A DNA stretch of 64,000 nucleotides from NCBI GenBank assembly GCA_037953625.1, contig CM075649.1:63100660-63164659 (forward strand). Direction: 5' to 3'. The notes under the pieces were generated by a model. That model made no database searches, was not told the origin of the DNA, and saw only the letters and a list, made by a program, of their open reading frames with translations. Shown here in pieces: positions 12,523 through 23,893 of this stretch (its first letter is position 1; the number at the start of each line of letters is the position of its first letter). This DNA comes from Crotalaria pallida (Eukaryota > Streptophyta > Magnoliopsida > Fabales > Fabaceae). The translations under genes were made by a program, and so were the position numbers.

Positions 12523-13089
12523 GGTGTATGTATGTCTCCACCAAATCGAAGGCCTACATACATACACCAATCACGATTTATGTCTCCACCAAATCAAAGG
12601 CCTACATACATCGCTTTTCCATTACCGTTTTACCTCTTTATTATTTGGCCACAGGGTCAATACAACCACCTGCGCCGTGCCACAGGGTCAATACAATCAC
12701 CTGTAACATGTACCATTTTATTTAGGCCACAGGGTCAATACAACCACCTGCGCCGCGCCACAGGGTCAATACAACCACCTGTGACATTTACCATTTATCA
12801 GGCCACAGGGTCAATACAACCACCTGCGCCGTGCCACAGGGTCAATACAACCACCTGTGACACTTACCATTTTTATTTCCTTTTCCTTTTTATTTATGGT
12901 GTATGTATGTCTCCACCAAATCGAAGGCCTACATACATACACCATCGACGATGTATGTCTCCACCAAATCGAAGGCCTACATACATAGCCCCAGTTTCGT
13001 TGTATTGTCTCCCCCAAATTGAAGGCCTACAATACAACCCCAATTTTACGATGTATCGTCTCCCCCAAATCGAAGGCCTACGATACATC
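12523..13089 (-). repeat. array of six stem-loops with one conserved loop and covarying stems
   Basis: Six hairpins share a 20-base loop of the form CTCC(A/C)CCAAATCGAAGGCCT. Their arms are 12523-12535/12556-12568 (13 bp), 12575-12583/12604-12612 (one mismatch), 12896-12910/12931-12945 (15 bp), 12951-12958/12979-12986 (8 bp), 12999-13008/13029-13038 (10 bp) and 13050-13059/13080-13089 (10 bp). The stems read TGTATGTATGT, TTGTATTGT or GATGTATCGT, each with its own exact complement. The array lies downstream of the LTR TATA box and should be transcribed. Confidence 0.9.
12647..12863 (-). repeat. six CACAGG/CCTG hairpin repeats, in three pairs
   Basis: The unit CCACAGGGTCAATACAACCA is followed by CCTGCGCC or CCTGTGAC and is repeated six times as three doublets spaced by T-rich sequence. 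The arms CACAGG and CCTGTG are complementary in some units and reduced to CAGG/CCTG in others. A related unit with loop GTCACCACGACCAA fills the same place in the solo LTR at 28552. Confidence 0.85.
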
Positions 13090-13613
13090 ACCATATTTAT
13101 CCAATATTAATTGTCCATATTATTTGTCATTTTTTTGTCTACCAATTCCGTTTAACTTTTACCTGATTTTCCCACATACACTTATACTTTAATTCTCTTT
13201 ACTCTCATTTGTTCATTTCTAATTTATTTCCCTATTCACCATTCCTATTCTTTTGCCACACCCTACCAATCTAATTAATTAGTTATTCTGTTACTTACCT
13301 TTTTATTCATCACTATTTGGTTCCCCCTATTTACTCCATCTATCTTTCTTCATTATTAGTGATTTACCCTAAGGTTCGTTAGCAATTAACATTTCCCCCG
13401 GTCCGAGCGATAGATATAACTACCCAGAAATACACCCCTTAAGGACTGGTAATGAAACCCCTTACCTCAATCGGTGATTGTGAGGGGTAACCCTAATCTG
13501 ACGCTTTACTCCCCGACCCACGCTTTAGCTCGGCTCCAATTTGATCCTAAGCTTCCCCAAATCTTCGATTCCAAGCACGGTGGGGACAATCGATCTCGAT
13601 CACGGTGACGGTG

Positions 13614-14661
13614 TGATGAGCATTTTATTTCCCATTATTCCTTGCATTATTTTACTCCTATTATTGATACTTGTTGCCCATTTGACATTGATTAGCTTGA
13701 TTTATTGATTTAGAGTTTATTGGACTAATATTCCGAATATTGTTTAATTTGGAATTATTTAGCCTAATTAATTCTATTTCTATTTTCAGGTAATATTTGG
13801 CACAAGGACACTTTGGGAAGTTTGGAAATGAAGATTGAAGTATTGAAGTGAAGATTGTAATTTGCATTTAGGTCCCTTTTTAATTGTAATGTTCAGAATA
13901 GTGTTTCTTAGGATTTGGGCCCATGTTTTAGGCCCATTTTGTGTCTTAAGAGGGGAAATTCGTGTAGCCTCCAAGAACACACTTTCATTTCAGATTTCTC
14001 ACTCTCTCTCTAGGTTAGAACTTCTCTCTTGGCTCTCCCAAGTGATGGTGGCTGCTAGGGTTTTGTTCTTCCCCATTTCTACTCGTTTTTCTTCATTTAT
14101 GGCCATGGAAGGCTAGACTTCAAGGGTTAATCCCTTTGGTATTGTATTATCTACTCTTGAGCTCTTGTTATTAATGCAATTTCGTTTTCTCTTCTCTGTT
14201 TTCATGTTTATCGATGTGTAGTGGTTTGCTTAATTCCATTTCGTAGAGATAATACATGAATATAAATGCTTAATTTGTATTAACTCGTAAAAACTCCAAT
14301 TCTGGTTTCTGGTGCTTAATTAGAAGTTAGGGTTTGGAGTGATAACTGAATTTTCGCTTAGTATTTGGTTATCACGAGTTGGACAGAGGAGAGGAGAGGA
14401 ATCGATCTTTAGTGAGCTAGGATTGAGTAGTGTACGTAACCAAAGGGGTTTGCCCGCTTTTGTTTCTGATTTTCTTAGTTTTTATATTCTGTTTGTGTTT
14501 TGTTCTTCACATTTGTCACACACAAAAACTCCCCCATTTTACTGCACACTACGTGTTTGATACTTTGCCTAGACCGATATTCGCTGGGAAACGACCTAGG
14601 ATCACCTTCCTAGTACTACAGAATAAACACCTTTTATTTTGATCGGGTACGGCCTCGATCA
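13614..14661 (+). repeat. 5' LTR of an Athila-like element
   Basis: The segment starts TGATGAGCATTTTATT and ends GGCCTCGATCA, directly before an Asp-tRNA primer-binding site. The start could be two bases earlier. The matching 3' LTR is absent because the element is truncated. No coding content. Confidence 0.75.
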
Positions 14662-14666
14662 AAATT

Positions 14667-14684
14667 TGGCGCCGTTGCCGGGGA
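14667..14684 (+). other. primer-binding site, Asp tRNA
   Basis: TGGCGCCGTTGCCGGGGA is the Asp-tRNA-type primer site commonly found in Athila-lineage elements, five bases after the LTR end. Confidence 0.85.
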
Positions 14685-15381
14685 ATATCGGTTCTTGCCA
14701 AAGGTCATTAGTAGTTAGTTAGTGTCGTAGTTAGTATAGTTATTATAGTGTGTCTTGTCTGATTTAGGGTCTAGTAGTCAATTCTGATAACTGGTTGAAG
14801 TTGCGCTGTTTGCTGTTTTGTTGCAATTAGTGTATTTGATTGATTCTGTGGTTGCTAGTTCACATAGTTGTGGGTGGTATTTTTGCACGAAAATTTATAT
14901 CCACACTACTATTATCATATGATGATGTTTTGTTAAGCCACTGTCACTCAGATCATCATTGGTTGTGAATTGCAGAAAACCTTTTTCAAGTTTTATCAAC
15001 ACGAATTTCAAACAGCCATAACTTTTGATCCGTAACTCGGAATTGGACGAATTTTATATCAAATCGAAGAGAATTTTCCAAATAAGCTAATGAAATTGTG
15101 AAATCAAAATTTCGATAATGGGAAGGCCCCAAAAATTCGGTTGTTTACTATTTCTTTTTTATTTTACAAGTTTATTTTTCTTCTTTTTTGTTTGTAACTT
15201 ATTTGTTTGACTTGGTTCCCTTTTGAATTTTGTCCTCAAACTTTCTGTGATATGTTTTCATGATTTTAGGGTGCTGAAAAAAATAAAGAAAAAAATTTTA
15301 AAAAATAATAAATTTTGTTGCCGATTTTGGTCATGCATATCTGTTACAGTATGCTATGGTTGATGTTGTTCTGTTCAGTAC
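14685..15381 (+). other. untranslated leader of the Athila-like element
   Basis: About 700 bases between the primer site and the gag-pol ATG. It is AT-rich with T-rich (15150-15190) and A-rich (15280-15310) runs. No gene is seen here. Confidence 0.6.
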
Positions 15382-18300
15382 ATGACTAGGGGCAACCCAA
15401 GTTATTTGCATCCTTACAACCCTGAAATTGATAGAACTTATCACAGATTAGTTAGACAAAATAGGAATCAGTCATTAGGTAGTGAGTCAGAGTCATCTTA
15501 TAGTCCATCTAATTCTGATTCTGTTTCTATTTCTTCTATTCCTTCTCCTTTTATTCAATCTGATTCTATACATTGTGATAACATGGCTCAACCCCCACCA
15601 AGGGAAAGGACACTTAGGGAGCTGGCTGCACCTGACTTCACTATTGAAGACTCGTGTATCCGGTATCCTGATGAGGATGTTCCTTTTGAGCTTAGAACAG
15701 GACTAATCCATTTGTTGCCCAAGTTTCATGGTCTTACAGGTGAGGATCCTCATAAGCATCTCAAGAAATTCCATATAGTGTGCACCACAATGAAACCACA
15801 TGATGTGCAAGAGGATCATGTCTGTCTCAGAGCATTTCCACATTCCTTAGAGGGTCTAGCACAAGATTGGTTATCTGACTTGGCCCCTGGTTCCATCACA
15901 AGCTGGGATGACTTGAAGAGGGCATTTCTGGAAAAATTCTTCCCTGCAAATAGGACCACTGCAATCAGAAAGGAAATTTCTGGTATCAGGCAACAACATG
16001 GAGAGAGTCTCTATGATTATTGGGAGAGATTCAAGAGGTTGTGTGCTTCCTGCCCTCACCATCAGATCTCAGAGCAGCTTCTCATCCAGTACTTTTATGA
16101 AGGTCTCAACTTCATGGAAAGAAACATGGTAGATGCTGCAAGTGGTGGTACATTGGGAGATATGACACCCTTACAAGCCAGGAGCAAAATTGAGAAGATG
16201 GCTTCCAATTGTCAACAATTTCATGCAAGAAGCAACAGTGATGCAATAGTTGTGAGGGATGTAAATGATGTTGGTGCAGACTCGGGCAAGGTTGAGAAGC
16301 TTGAGCAGAAAATTGATTCTCTCACAACATTGGTCACACAATTGGCTGTCAATCAGAAAAAGATGATACTTCCTGCTAGAGTGTGTGGCATATGCACATC
16401 CATTGAGCACCCCACAGATGCATGCCCTTCCCTTCAGCAGCAACAGCCGATGACAAGTGGTGACCAACCCGAGGCCTATGCAGCAAACATATACAACAAT
16501 AGAGGCCCACAACAACATAATCATGACCTCTCTTCCAATAGATACAACCCTGGATGGAGGAACCATCCCAATCTGAAGTGGTCTGATCAACAACAACAAC
16601 AACCTCCTCCTAATGTTCCATTTCAGAACACCGCTGGACCGAGTAGACCACCATATGTACCTCCTCCAATCCAGCAGCAAAGGCAACAACAACAGCAGCA
16701 AGTGGTTCATCCTGCACCATCAGCCCCTCCATCCAACCAACCTACCTTGGAGGAGTTGGTGAGGCAAATGACCATGCAAAACCTCCAATTTCAACAAGAG
16801 ACTAGAGCATCCATTCAGAGACAAGAGGCATCCATTCAGACTTTGACAAATCAGATGGGTCAAATGGCAACTTCTCTCAACAACTTGCAATCTCAAAATT
16901 CTGACAAGTTGCCATCCCAAACTGTGATCAACCCTCAGAATCAGAATGTGAGTGCCATCAACCTGAGGTCGGGAAAGCAGATTGTCACACCCACACCACA
17001 ACCTCACCTCAACAATGATGCTCTAGCTTCCTCTAAAGGGAAGAGCCAAGTGGTAGATGAAGGTGAGCATGCTAGCACCAAAGAGAATCATCCAACTCAA
17101 CCCTCCTCGACTTCAACCACAAGCCCTGCTGTTGTCCTACAACCTCCTCCTGTTCCTCTTCCATTCCCACCAAGAGTGCCTCAAAACAAAAGGGTGGAAG
17201 AGGTGGACAAGGACATTCTTGACACATTCAGGAAGGTGGAAGTCAACATACCCCTTCTTGATGCAATAAAACAGATTCCAAGGTATGCGAAGTTCCTTAA
17301 GGAGTTGTGCACTCATAAGAGAAGACTCAAGGGCAATGAGAGGATAAGCATGGGAAGGAATGTCTCCGCTCTCATAGGTAAACCTATCCGTCACATTCCT
17401 GAAAAATGTAAGGATCCTGGAACTTTCTCTATACCTTGCATCATAGGCAATGTTAAGTTTGAAAATGCTATGCTAGATTTAGGAGCATCCATAAATGTCA
17501 TGCCTATGTCTGTTTTTAAGTCTTTTTCTCTTGGACCTCTTCAACCTACGGGTGTGGTGATTCAATTGGCAAATAGAAGTACTGCCCACCCCGCAGGTTT
17601 GATAGAGGATGTCTTGGTTCGGGTTGAAGAGTTGATCTTCCCTGCTGATATTTACATACTTGATATGGAAGATGACTCTCCCCGTAATGTTGTTCCTATT
17701 ATTTTGGGGAGGCCATTTTTGAAAACAGCCCGAACCAAGATAGATGTGCATTCAGGTTCACTTTCCATGGAGTTTGATGGCAGTGTGATCCGATTTGACA
17801 TTTTCCATGCTATGAAACATTTTCCTGAGGATCACTCTGTTTTCCATGTGGACTTGCTTGATGATTTGATAGATGAGCATATGCTTGACATTTTGCATCA
17901 TGATTTTGAATTGCCATCTTTCACTAATTCATTTACTTGTCCATCATGCACTAACTCTGGATGGTGCACCGCATGCACTGAAATAGCTCAGTTTCTAGAC
18001 TCTGCCACTGCATCTGATGATTCATATGTTATAGATTCAGATTATGCCAACCCTATCCCCATATCTGTTATGCATGAGTCTGATTCACTTGTTCAGGTGC
18101 AGGCAGCAGAATCCATTTCTGTTGTCCCTTTAGTTCCATCTATTATGCAGGCACCCTCATTGGACCTGAAGCCCCTCCCTCCTCATCTCAACTATGCTTA
18201 CTTGGAGGATGAGCAGAAACTCCCAGTGATCATCTCTACCTCACTTTCTGTTGATCAAGAGGAGAAACTGCTGGATGTGATAAGAAAGAACAAGAGGGCA

Positions 18301-19288
18301 ATTGGATGGACTTTAGCGGATATTCCTGGAATTAGCCCCTCCATGTGCATGCACCGCATTTTGTTGGAGGATGGGACTAAACCAGTGAGACAACCCCAAA
18401 GACGATTGAACCCCCAGATTCTTGATGTGGTTAAGAAAGAAGTCACCAAGCTGCTCCAAGCGGGTATCATCTACCCAATTTCAGATAGCACTTGGGTGAG
18501 CCCGGTGCAAGTTGTCCCCAAGAAGTCTGGTGTCACAGTTGTCAAAAATGAGAAGGATGAGTTGATTCCCACTAGAGTGCAGAACAGTTGGAGAGTCTGC
18601 ATTGATTATAGAAAGCTCAACCAGGCGACTCGCAAGGATCATTTCCCTCTCCCCTTCATTGATCAGATGTTGGAGCGCCTGGCAGGTAAATCTCATTATT
18701 GCTTCTTAGATGGATTCTCTGGTTATTTTCAAATTTGTATTGCACCAGAGGACCAACATAAGACCACATTTACCTGTCCTTTTGGCACATTTGCATATAG
18801 AAAGATGCCTTTTGGCCTATGCAATGCTCCTGCCACATTTCAAAGATGTATGATGAGTATTTTCGCTGACTTGCTCGAGCATTGCATAGAGGTCTTCATG
18901 GATGATTTTAGTGTTTATGGCTCCTCATTTGATGCATGTCTTGATAATTTGACTAAGGTGCTTAACAGGTGCATTGAGACTAACCTTGTCTTGAATTTTG
19001 AAAAATGCCACTTCATGGTAGAACAAGGCATAGTCTTAGGGCACATTGTTTCGCACAAGGGCATAGAAGTTGACCCTGCTAAGCTGCATGTAATATCACA
19101 TTTGCCTTACCCCTCTTGCGTGCGAGAGGTGCGTTCTTTTCTTGGTCATGCAGGTTTCTATCGCAGGTTTATTCAGAACTTTAGCAACATTGCCCTTCCT
19201 CTTTCAAAGTTGCTTCAAAAGGATGCCCCATGGGAATTTGGAGACCAATGCAAGAGGGCATTTGATGAATTGAAGAAAGCACTAATCA
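15382..19288 (+). pseudogene. Athila-like gag-pol polyprotein, 3'-truncated
   Basis: One open frame of about 1,300 codons. The N-terminus is Ser-rich, followed by a gag core near residues 75-290 (RELAAPDF, PKFHGLTGEDPH, DYWERFKRLC). A CCHC-type knuckle lies near 335-350 (CGIC, H, C), then a long Gln/Pro-rich linker. The protease has DLGAS near 697, a form usual in this lineage, and RT runs from about 960 to 1290 with FMDDF near 1172 and FLGHAGFYRRF. Translation then runs out of the element after KKALIT at about 19288, where Tekay-LTR sequence resumes. RNase H, integrase and the 3' LTR are missing. No internal stop is present, so the remaining frame is well preserved, but the element cannot move on its own. 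Confidence 0.9.
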
Positions 19289-19689
19289 CGATCGGTATCG
19301 ACGTCGGTGAGATCCGGTGAGGAGAGAGAAAGCTCTAGAGGAGAGAGAAGCATCAAGGGAGGAGAAAGAGAGAAAGGGAACTCAAATCAATAGGGAAAGA
19401 GGGGAGAAGGGGTGCTCATAGTGGTGGTGGTGGGTGGTGGTTTGTGGTGGTGGCCACGGTGGGGGTATGGTGGTGGAGGGAAGGGAGGTTCCAAGGAGAG
19501 AGAGAAAGAGAGTAGGGAGAGGGAGAGAGAGCCACAAGGGAGAGATCAAGAGGGAAAGGGAGAGAGGGAGGTGCTCATGGTGGCTCTTGGGGTGGTGGCT
19601 TGTGGTGGTTGGGGGTGTTGGGGGCTTATTTTGGGTGAAGGGGAGAGAGTTGGGGCGGAGGAGGTGAGGAAGGAGGGTCTGGTGCGTGA

Positions 19690-19697
19690 TTTTTATA
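19690..19697 (-). promoter_or_regulatory. LTR TATA box, Tekay-like element
   Basis: Minus strand TATAAAAA about 560 bases inside the LTR. The hairpin arrays at 12523-13089 lie downstream of it in the direction of transcription. Confidence 0.6.
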
Positions 19698-19890
19698 GAT
19701 CTGGTGCGGCTGGGTCGCGTCGCGCGCCTGGGCGCGGTGCTTGGTGCGCCTGCGCGTGCCACACGCGCATCTGATGCGCCATTGTTCTCTCGCGCGCGCC
19801 TGGGCGAGTAATTGGTGCGCCTGGGCGAATTTTCTACTAGGTTGGTGCACCAGATGCACACTGGTGCGCCTGGGCGTGCACCGGTGGTTC
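19696..19890 (-). repeat. GC-rich GGTGCGCC palindrome array in U3
   Basis: The motif TGGTGCGCCTGGGCG and variants (GGTGCACC, GATGCGCC) recur about eight times, rich in CpG. It is placed just upstream of the TATA box on the minus strand. The homologous place in the solo LTR holds ACTCGAGT repeats instead (30533-30650). Confidence 0.75.
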
Positions 19891-20936
19891 CTGACTTCGA
19901 TTCGCCATAACCTTTTCATTAACCGTCGGATCGGGCCCAAATTTTTGGACAAGCTTCTTAACCCCTTATACTTCATATCCAACGGTGGAATTTAATTTCT
20001 TAACATCCTATAATGAATTCCTAATTTTCTCTTTCCGGCTGATTTCCAACATTTAAAACGCCGATTTAACTCCCGATTTCGCTTAGATAATTTTGCCCCT
20101 TGCTACCAATGTCTCCTAAACAACCCCTAATACTTATAATTACTACTCACCTAGCTCCCAAAATTATTTAAGCAATTAATATACCCACTCCTTCCACTTT
20201 AATTCTATTAATTCATTAATTATTGCTTGGAATTAAGTTTGGGATGTTACATTTTGCTCGAATAATTTGGACTTGTAAGGTTTTCCAAAAATTAGGGTGG
20301 AAAAATTTTTCTTTTTAAAACACTCGATTGATGAGTAAAATCAGAGAGTTGGAATCCGAGAAGTTATAAATCATTGAAAAGCAGCCGAGGGTTTTCGCAA
20401 TAAATATTATTTTCATAAATAGAACCTTTAGTCCCTCGATTGCGAGTTCTTTTAAAAAATGATCATACCGGATTCCCGAATTTATTAAAAGCAAGCGGAA
20501 TATTGAAATGCGTAAAGTGAACCTTAGTTGTAGGTAGTAAGTCATAAAGGTCTGATACAAAATAGTTACAAGTCCATTTGAAAAACACTCTGACAATACC
20601 AAAACAACTTTTACAAAAAGTAAGACTCAAAAGAAAGGGTATCATCAGAGCTGGTCGTCGGTCCACTGCAGCTATTCCATAGTCCGGGATCACCGGTTTT
20701 GTCCAACCCCAAGCACCATCAAGGAGCGGACGAATCTCGATGCAAGGCAGGCATCTGGCCATCACCTACAAGGGCAGGAGAGTAAGCCTAACACAATTGC
20801 ATAATCGAATAAGCCTAAGCCCTAACATTCACAGCCAGATACACAGCAGCAATCACCAATGCATATACATATGAGCAAACACCAGTTTAGTTATTATCTT
20901 CAAGTTAAGTGGCATGATGCACGTACATGTTCTTCA

Positions 20937-21215
20937 CTCTGAGGCCTCTGTCCACCGGGTCCAGATCTGAGGAACGGTGCGTCCCAGACGCGGCACGGCT
21001 TACGGCACGTCTGCCAGCGCAAAGGCATGACTTACGGTGTTTCCACCAGCACAAACGGCACGGTGCGTCCCAGACGCGGCAAGACTTACGGTGAACCCTG
21101 TGCAGGCTTTCGGAAAGTGTCAAGTTTAGTTACAAAACAGTTCACAGGTTCATCCGGCGCGGTAAAAGTCACGACTTACGGTGTTTCCACCTGCGCAGTG
21201 TTCCTCAGATTGGGA
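20937..21215. repeat. GC-rich short hairpin repeats in family E
   Basis: GCGTC-CCA-GACGC occurs twice (20979-20991, 21065-21077). GACTTACGGTG recurs at least three times, twice as GGTGTTTCCACC, itself a small hairpin. The block stands out as CpG-rich in an AT-rich setting. Confidence 0.65.
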
Positions 21216-21479
21216 CTGGTCTGATAACCTAGCTCATGTCATGTATGTTGTCGATGCAACTCTTGCAATCCTAGGTTATCATGCACATGTTCAAGTTCTG
21301 GGTTCGTTATTAGTCCAACTATGTCATAACTAATTGACATCAGTCCAGCATGGATACATACACAGCCATAGGCATCCAACAGGTATCCATAAGTATCTAA
21401 GTATACAGATGACATAGCAGAGTCATATTAGTTCGTCTATGTCTAAGTGTTTAGCTAAGTTCCGTCGTTCCTTGACCTA

Positions 21480-21700
21480 AGTCACCTTAAGTGACTGAAA
21501 CTTGGGATAAGTAAGTCTTAACTGCTTACGACTTTGGTTAAGTGAGTCCTAATCGCTTAGGACTAGGTTTAGCTGACTTCGATTGACTAATCATGGACTA
21601 AGTCCACTAATCTTGGACTAAATCTCACAAATCAGGAGTTTAGTCTCACTAATCATGAATTGGATTTCACTAATCATGAATTAAGTCTGGCTTAATTGAC
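21480..21700. repeat. series of different short hairpins in family E
   Basis: AGTCAC-CTTAA-GTGACT (21480-21496), AAGTC/GACTT (21513-21534), AGTCCTAA-TCGC-TTAGGACT (21545-21564) and the near-palindrome TGGACTAAGTCCA follow one another. Each stem differs but is self-complementary. Confidence 0.6.
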
Positions 21701-21752
21701 TAATCTCGGATTAAATCCGACTAATCATGGATTAGGTCCAACTAATCATGGA

Positions 21753-22145
21753 TTAGTTGACTAATCAAGGGAATTAAGGTTACTAATCGAGGATTAAGTC
21801 TAACTAATCATGGATTAGTTGACTAATCAAGGTTTAATCAAGGATTAAGTCTAACTAATATTGGATTAGTTGACTAATCAAGGATTAAGTCTAACTAATC
21901 TTGGATTAGTTGACTAATCAAGGTCTAATCAAGGATTAAGTCTAACTAATCTAGGATTAGTTGACTAATCAAGGTGTAATCAAGGATTAAGTCTAACTAA
22001 TCTTGGATTAGTTGACTAATCAAGGTCTAATCAAGGATTAAGTCTAACAAATCTTGGATTAGTTGACTAATCAAGGTTTAATCAAGGATTAAGTCTAACT
22101 AATCTTGGATTAGTTGACTAATCAAGGTCTAATCAAGGATTAAAG
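21753..22145. repeat. 51-bp tandem repeat, about seven copies
   Basis: The unit starts TTGACTAATCAAGG and ends CTTGGATTAG. One copy is shortened by about 11 bases. Each unit contains the palindrome ACTAATC-NNG-GATTAGT. It is a minisatellite inside an LTR fragment. Confidence 0.85.
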
Positions 22146-22860
22146 GAACTTAATTTGGTTTAGGAGCTATTTAGTGGTCTAAGATTAGGTTTAATTAACA
22201 CTTAGTTAGCTAAACCATTCTTAGTTTATCAGATCGTCTCCCTAATCACAACTTAGCACCTAAAACCGAATTGATCACATCTTAATTACCTCATCCAATT
22301 GTCCAGTAAGGCCTAATTGGTTCAATTCCCTTAGTTAAGGCTTAACTTGGTTCGTTCAAGGCTCTAAACATTCCCTTAACCACATGGCCATTCGGTTTCT
22401 AACCAATGCAAGGTATACTCCTAAATTTCAGCACCAACATTTTAACAACAACATACACAAGCATGTTCATAGAAATTTCAGCATCAACATTTCAATAACA
22501 ACATAACGCAAGCAAGGTAATCACCAACACAAAACTTAAGCACAAAATTCAGCATAGAAACATTAAGCAATCACAAGCCAACATTCATCACAAATTCGGC
22601 CTCCAAGCCTAAAAATCAATCTAACTAGTGCCCTTGAGTCTCATGGTGACTCAACCTAATTTTCTATGCATTAAGACTTATTCTAGCAAGAGTGTAGCTT
22701 CTCTCCATACCTCTTGAAGACAACAAAAGAAAACTAGAACCTTTGGGTCCTTCTCCTCTCAAAACCGTGAGCAAACTCCCTCCTTGGACACTTGAAGTTT
22801 GCTCCCCAAGCTTCTAAGATTCCACTTGATCTACCAAGCTAATGATCCTAGTGCCTTGCT

Positions 22861-23893
22861 GATGGTGTGGCCGTGAGGTCTCTTTGGATTTTGAGTGAAC
22901 TTTCTTGAACATAGATTGATACTTGCCACAAATAGTGACCTGGGAGGAACCAAAGAAGGGCTAGGGTTTGCCGCCGTCCTCCGCCATCTGGTCGTCGCCG
23001 ATGCCAGCCGCCACGTCGCAGAGGAGAAGCGCTCCTATTCGCAGAGGAGAACACCGATCGCACTTCGATCGCAGCTCCTGTTCGCACTTCGATTCGCAAA
23101 GGAGAACACCATCTGGCCGTCGTGAACTCCATCGCAGGTCGTGAACGTCGTCGCAGGTCGTGAACGTCTTCTCTTCGCCAATTCGAATTTCGCCGTCTTC
23201 TCTTCCTCTTCTCCGTCTTCTCCGTCGACGGTTTTGTGTCATGGTTTTTTTTTTTTTTTGAAATGAGGTACACAACTACTCATTATTTATTATTATTGAT
23301 TATTTTTGAAGTATTATTTGATTTTTTGAAATATTAGGAACTATAAAAATAATGATTTATTGAAACAGAAAAATATTAGGTAGTGTCAAAGATGTTAAAT
23401 GTTACAAATATGTCTGCAGACCTCTGTTTTCTATCAATGCATGCAGGTTATATTTGGGCTGTTAATATACTACAGTATCAAATTTGCTTGAATTTGTGTC
23501 TTTGTATTGTGTTTGGTTGTGGGCATTCTGAAATTATGTTAAGTTGATATTTCTATATCTAGATTTTGTTGAATCCTTTAGCAACATCTGCTTGTATATC
23601 TTGTGCCCGGAACTGTAATTTGCATGTAGATTTTTAAGTCAATGTTATACTACTGGATTATCTGAAGTCTATGTTGTGTAATCATTTAATTTTTTTTAAA
23701 TGTAATTGAAAGGGAGAGGGCTCATAGGAAGAAAGAAGAGAAGGAACTATCTATCTCTGCTAGCGGGCTCATAAGAATGTATTTGAAAGTCTATGTTGTG
23801 TAATCATTTAATTTTTTTATGTTATTTTAATTTTCGAGTAATTTGATTTTTTTGCACTTTGCATGCCCTATCTATCTCTGCTTGACTTTCCAG
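22861..23893. other. non-repeat stretch with a GC-rich segment, no gene called
   Basis: Positions 22965-23235 are GC-rich with CpG, begin with a telobox-like TAGGGTTT, and contain short internal repeats (TCGCAGGTCGTGAACGTC, CGCAGAGGAGAA). A T16 run follows at about 23247. It could be a captured 5' exon or leader of an unknown gene. From 23650 to 23890 a short partial duplication repeats TCTATGTTGTGTAATCATT. I see no reliable coding exon. Confidence 0.4.

Larger units (their letters stand above)
11527..13613 (-). repeat. 5' LTR of the Tekay-like element, inner segment
   Basis: The inner LTR border shows TGTGACGCTCTC at 11527 and again TGTAACACTCTC at 11558. The solo LTR at 27762 aligns with the second. 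Shared blocks include the CCGGCAGAGTTTCCTCTG region (11660) and a C/T-rich tract (12040-12520). The segment is interrupted by an Athila-like insertion at 13614 and resumes near 19289. Without the insertion the LTR is about 3.0 kb. Confidence 0.8.
19289..20251 (-). repeat. 5' LTR of the Tekay-like element, outer (U3) segment
   Basis: Continuation of the LTR after the Athila insertion. It has a GA-rich stretch (19320-19680), a TATA box, a palindrome array, then a conserved block also found in the solo LTR (CATATCCAACGGTGG at 19974 and 30781). It ends GGGATGTTACA at 20251. The GA-rich part gives long but meaningless proline/serine-rich frames on the minus strand. Confidence 0.8.
20252..22860 (-). 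repeat. fragment of another LTR (family E)
   Basis: The segment is non-coding. Its layout resembles the other LTRs: a stem-loop rich block, tandem repeats, then an AT/CAT-rich stretch and a CTTCTAGC-like pre-promoter block near 22700-22830. Neither terminus was identified. The Tekay-like LTR ends cleanly at its left border, so that element probably inserted into this one. Orientation is inferred from similarity of layout only. Confidence 0.45.

Noticed and set aside
12647..12863. Possible CRISPR array
   Set aside because: Repeats and spacers are not of regular length, spacers are not unique, the context is a plant LTR, and no cas-like gene exists.
12524..13110. Open frames across the hairpin array (including a 192-codon plus-strand frame)
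   Set aside because: They arise because hairpin units lack stops in some phases. Both strands give similar repeated peptides and the constraint seen is on pairing, not on codons.
19382..19982. Proline/serine-rich minus-strand frames and glycine-rich plus-strand frames (also at 30136-30574 and 31631-32018)
   Set aside because: They are by-products of GA-rich LTR sequence. No domain is present, and they are not conserved between related LTRs.
22961..23275. Arg-rich minus-strand frames in the GC-rich segment
   Set aside because: Composition follows the CpG/GA content. The telobox and base skew rather suggest a plus-strand leader, but no exon could be defined.
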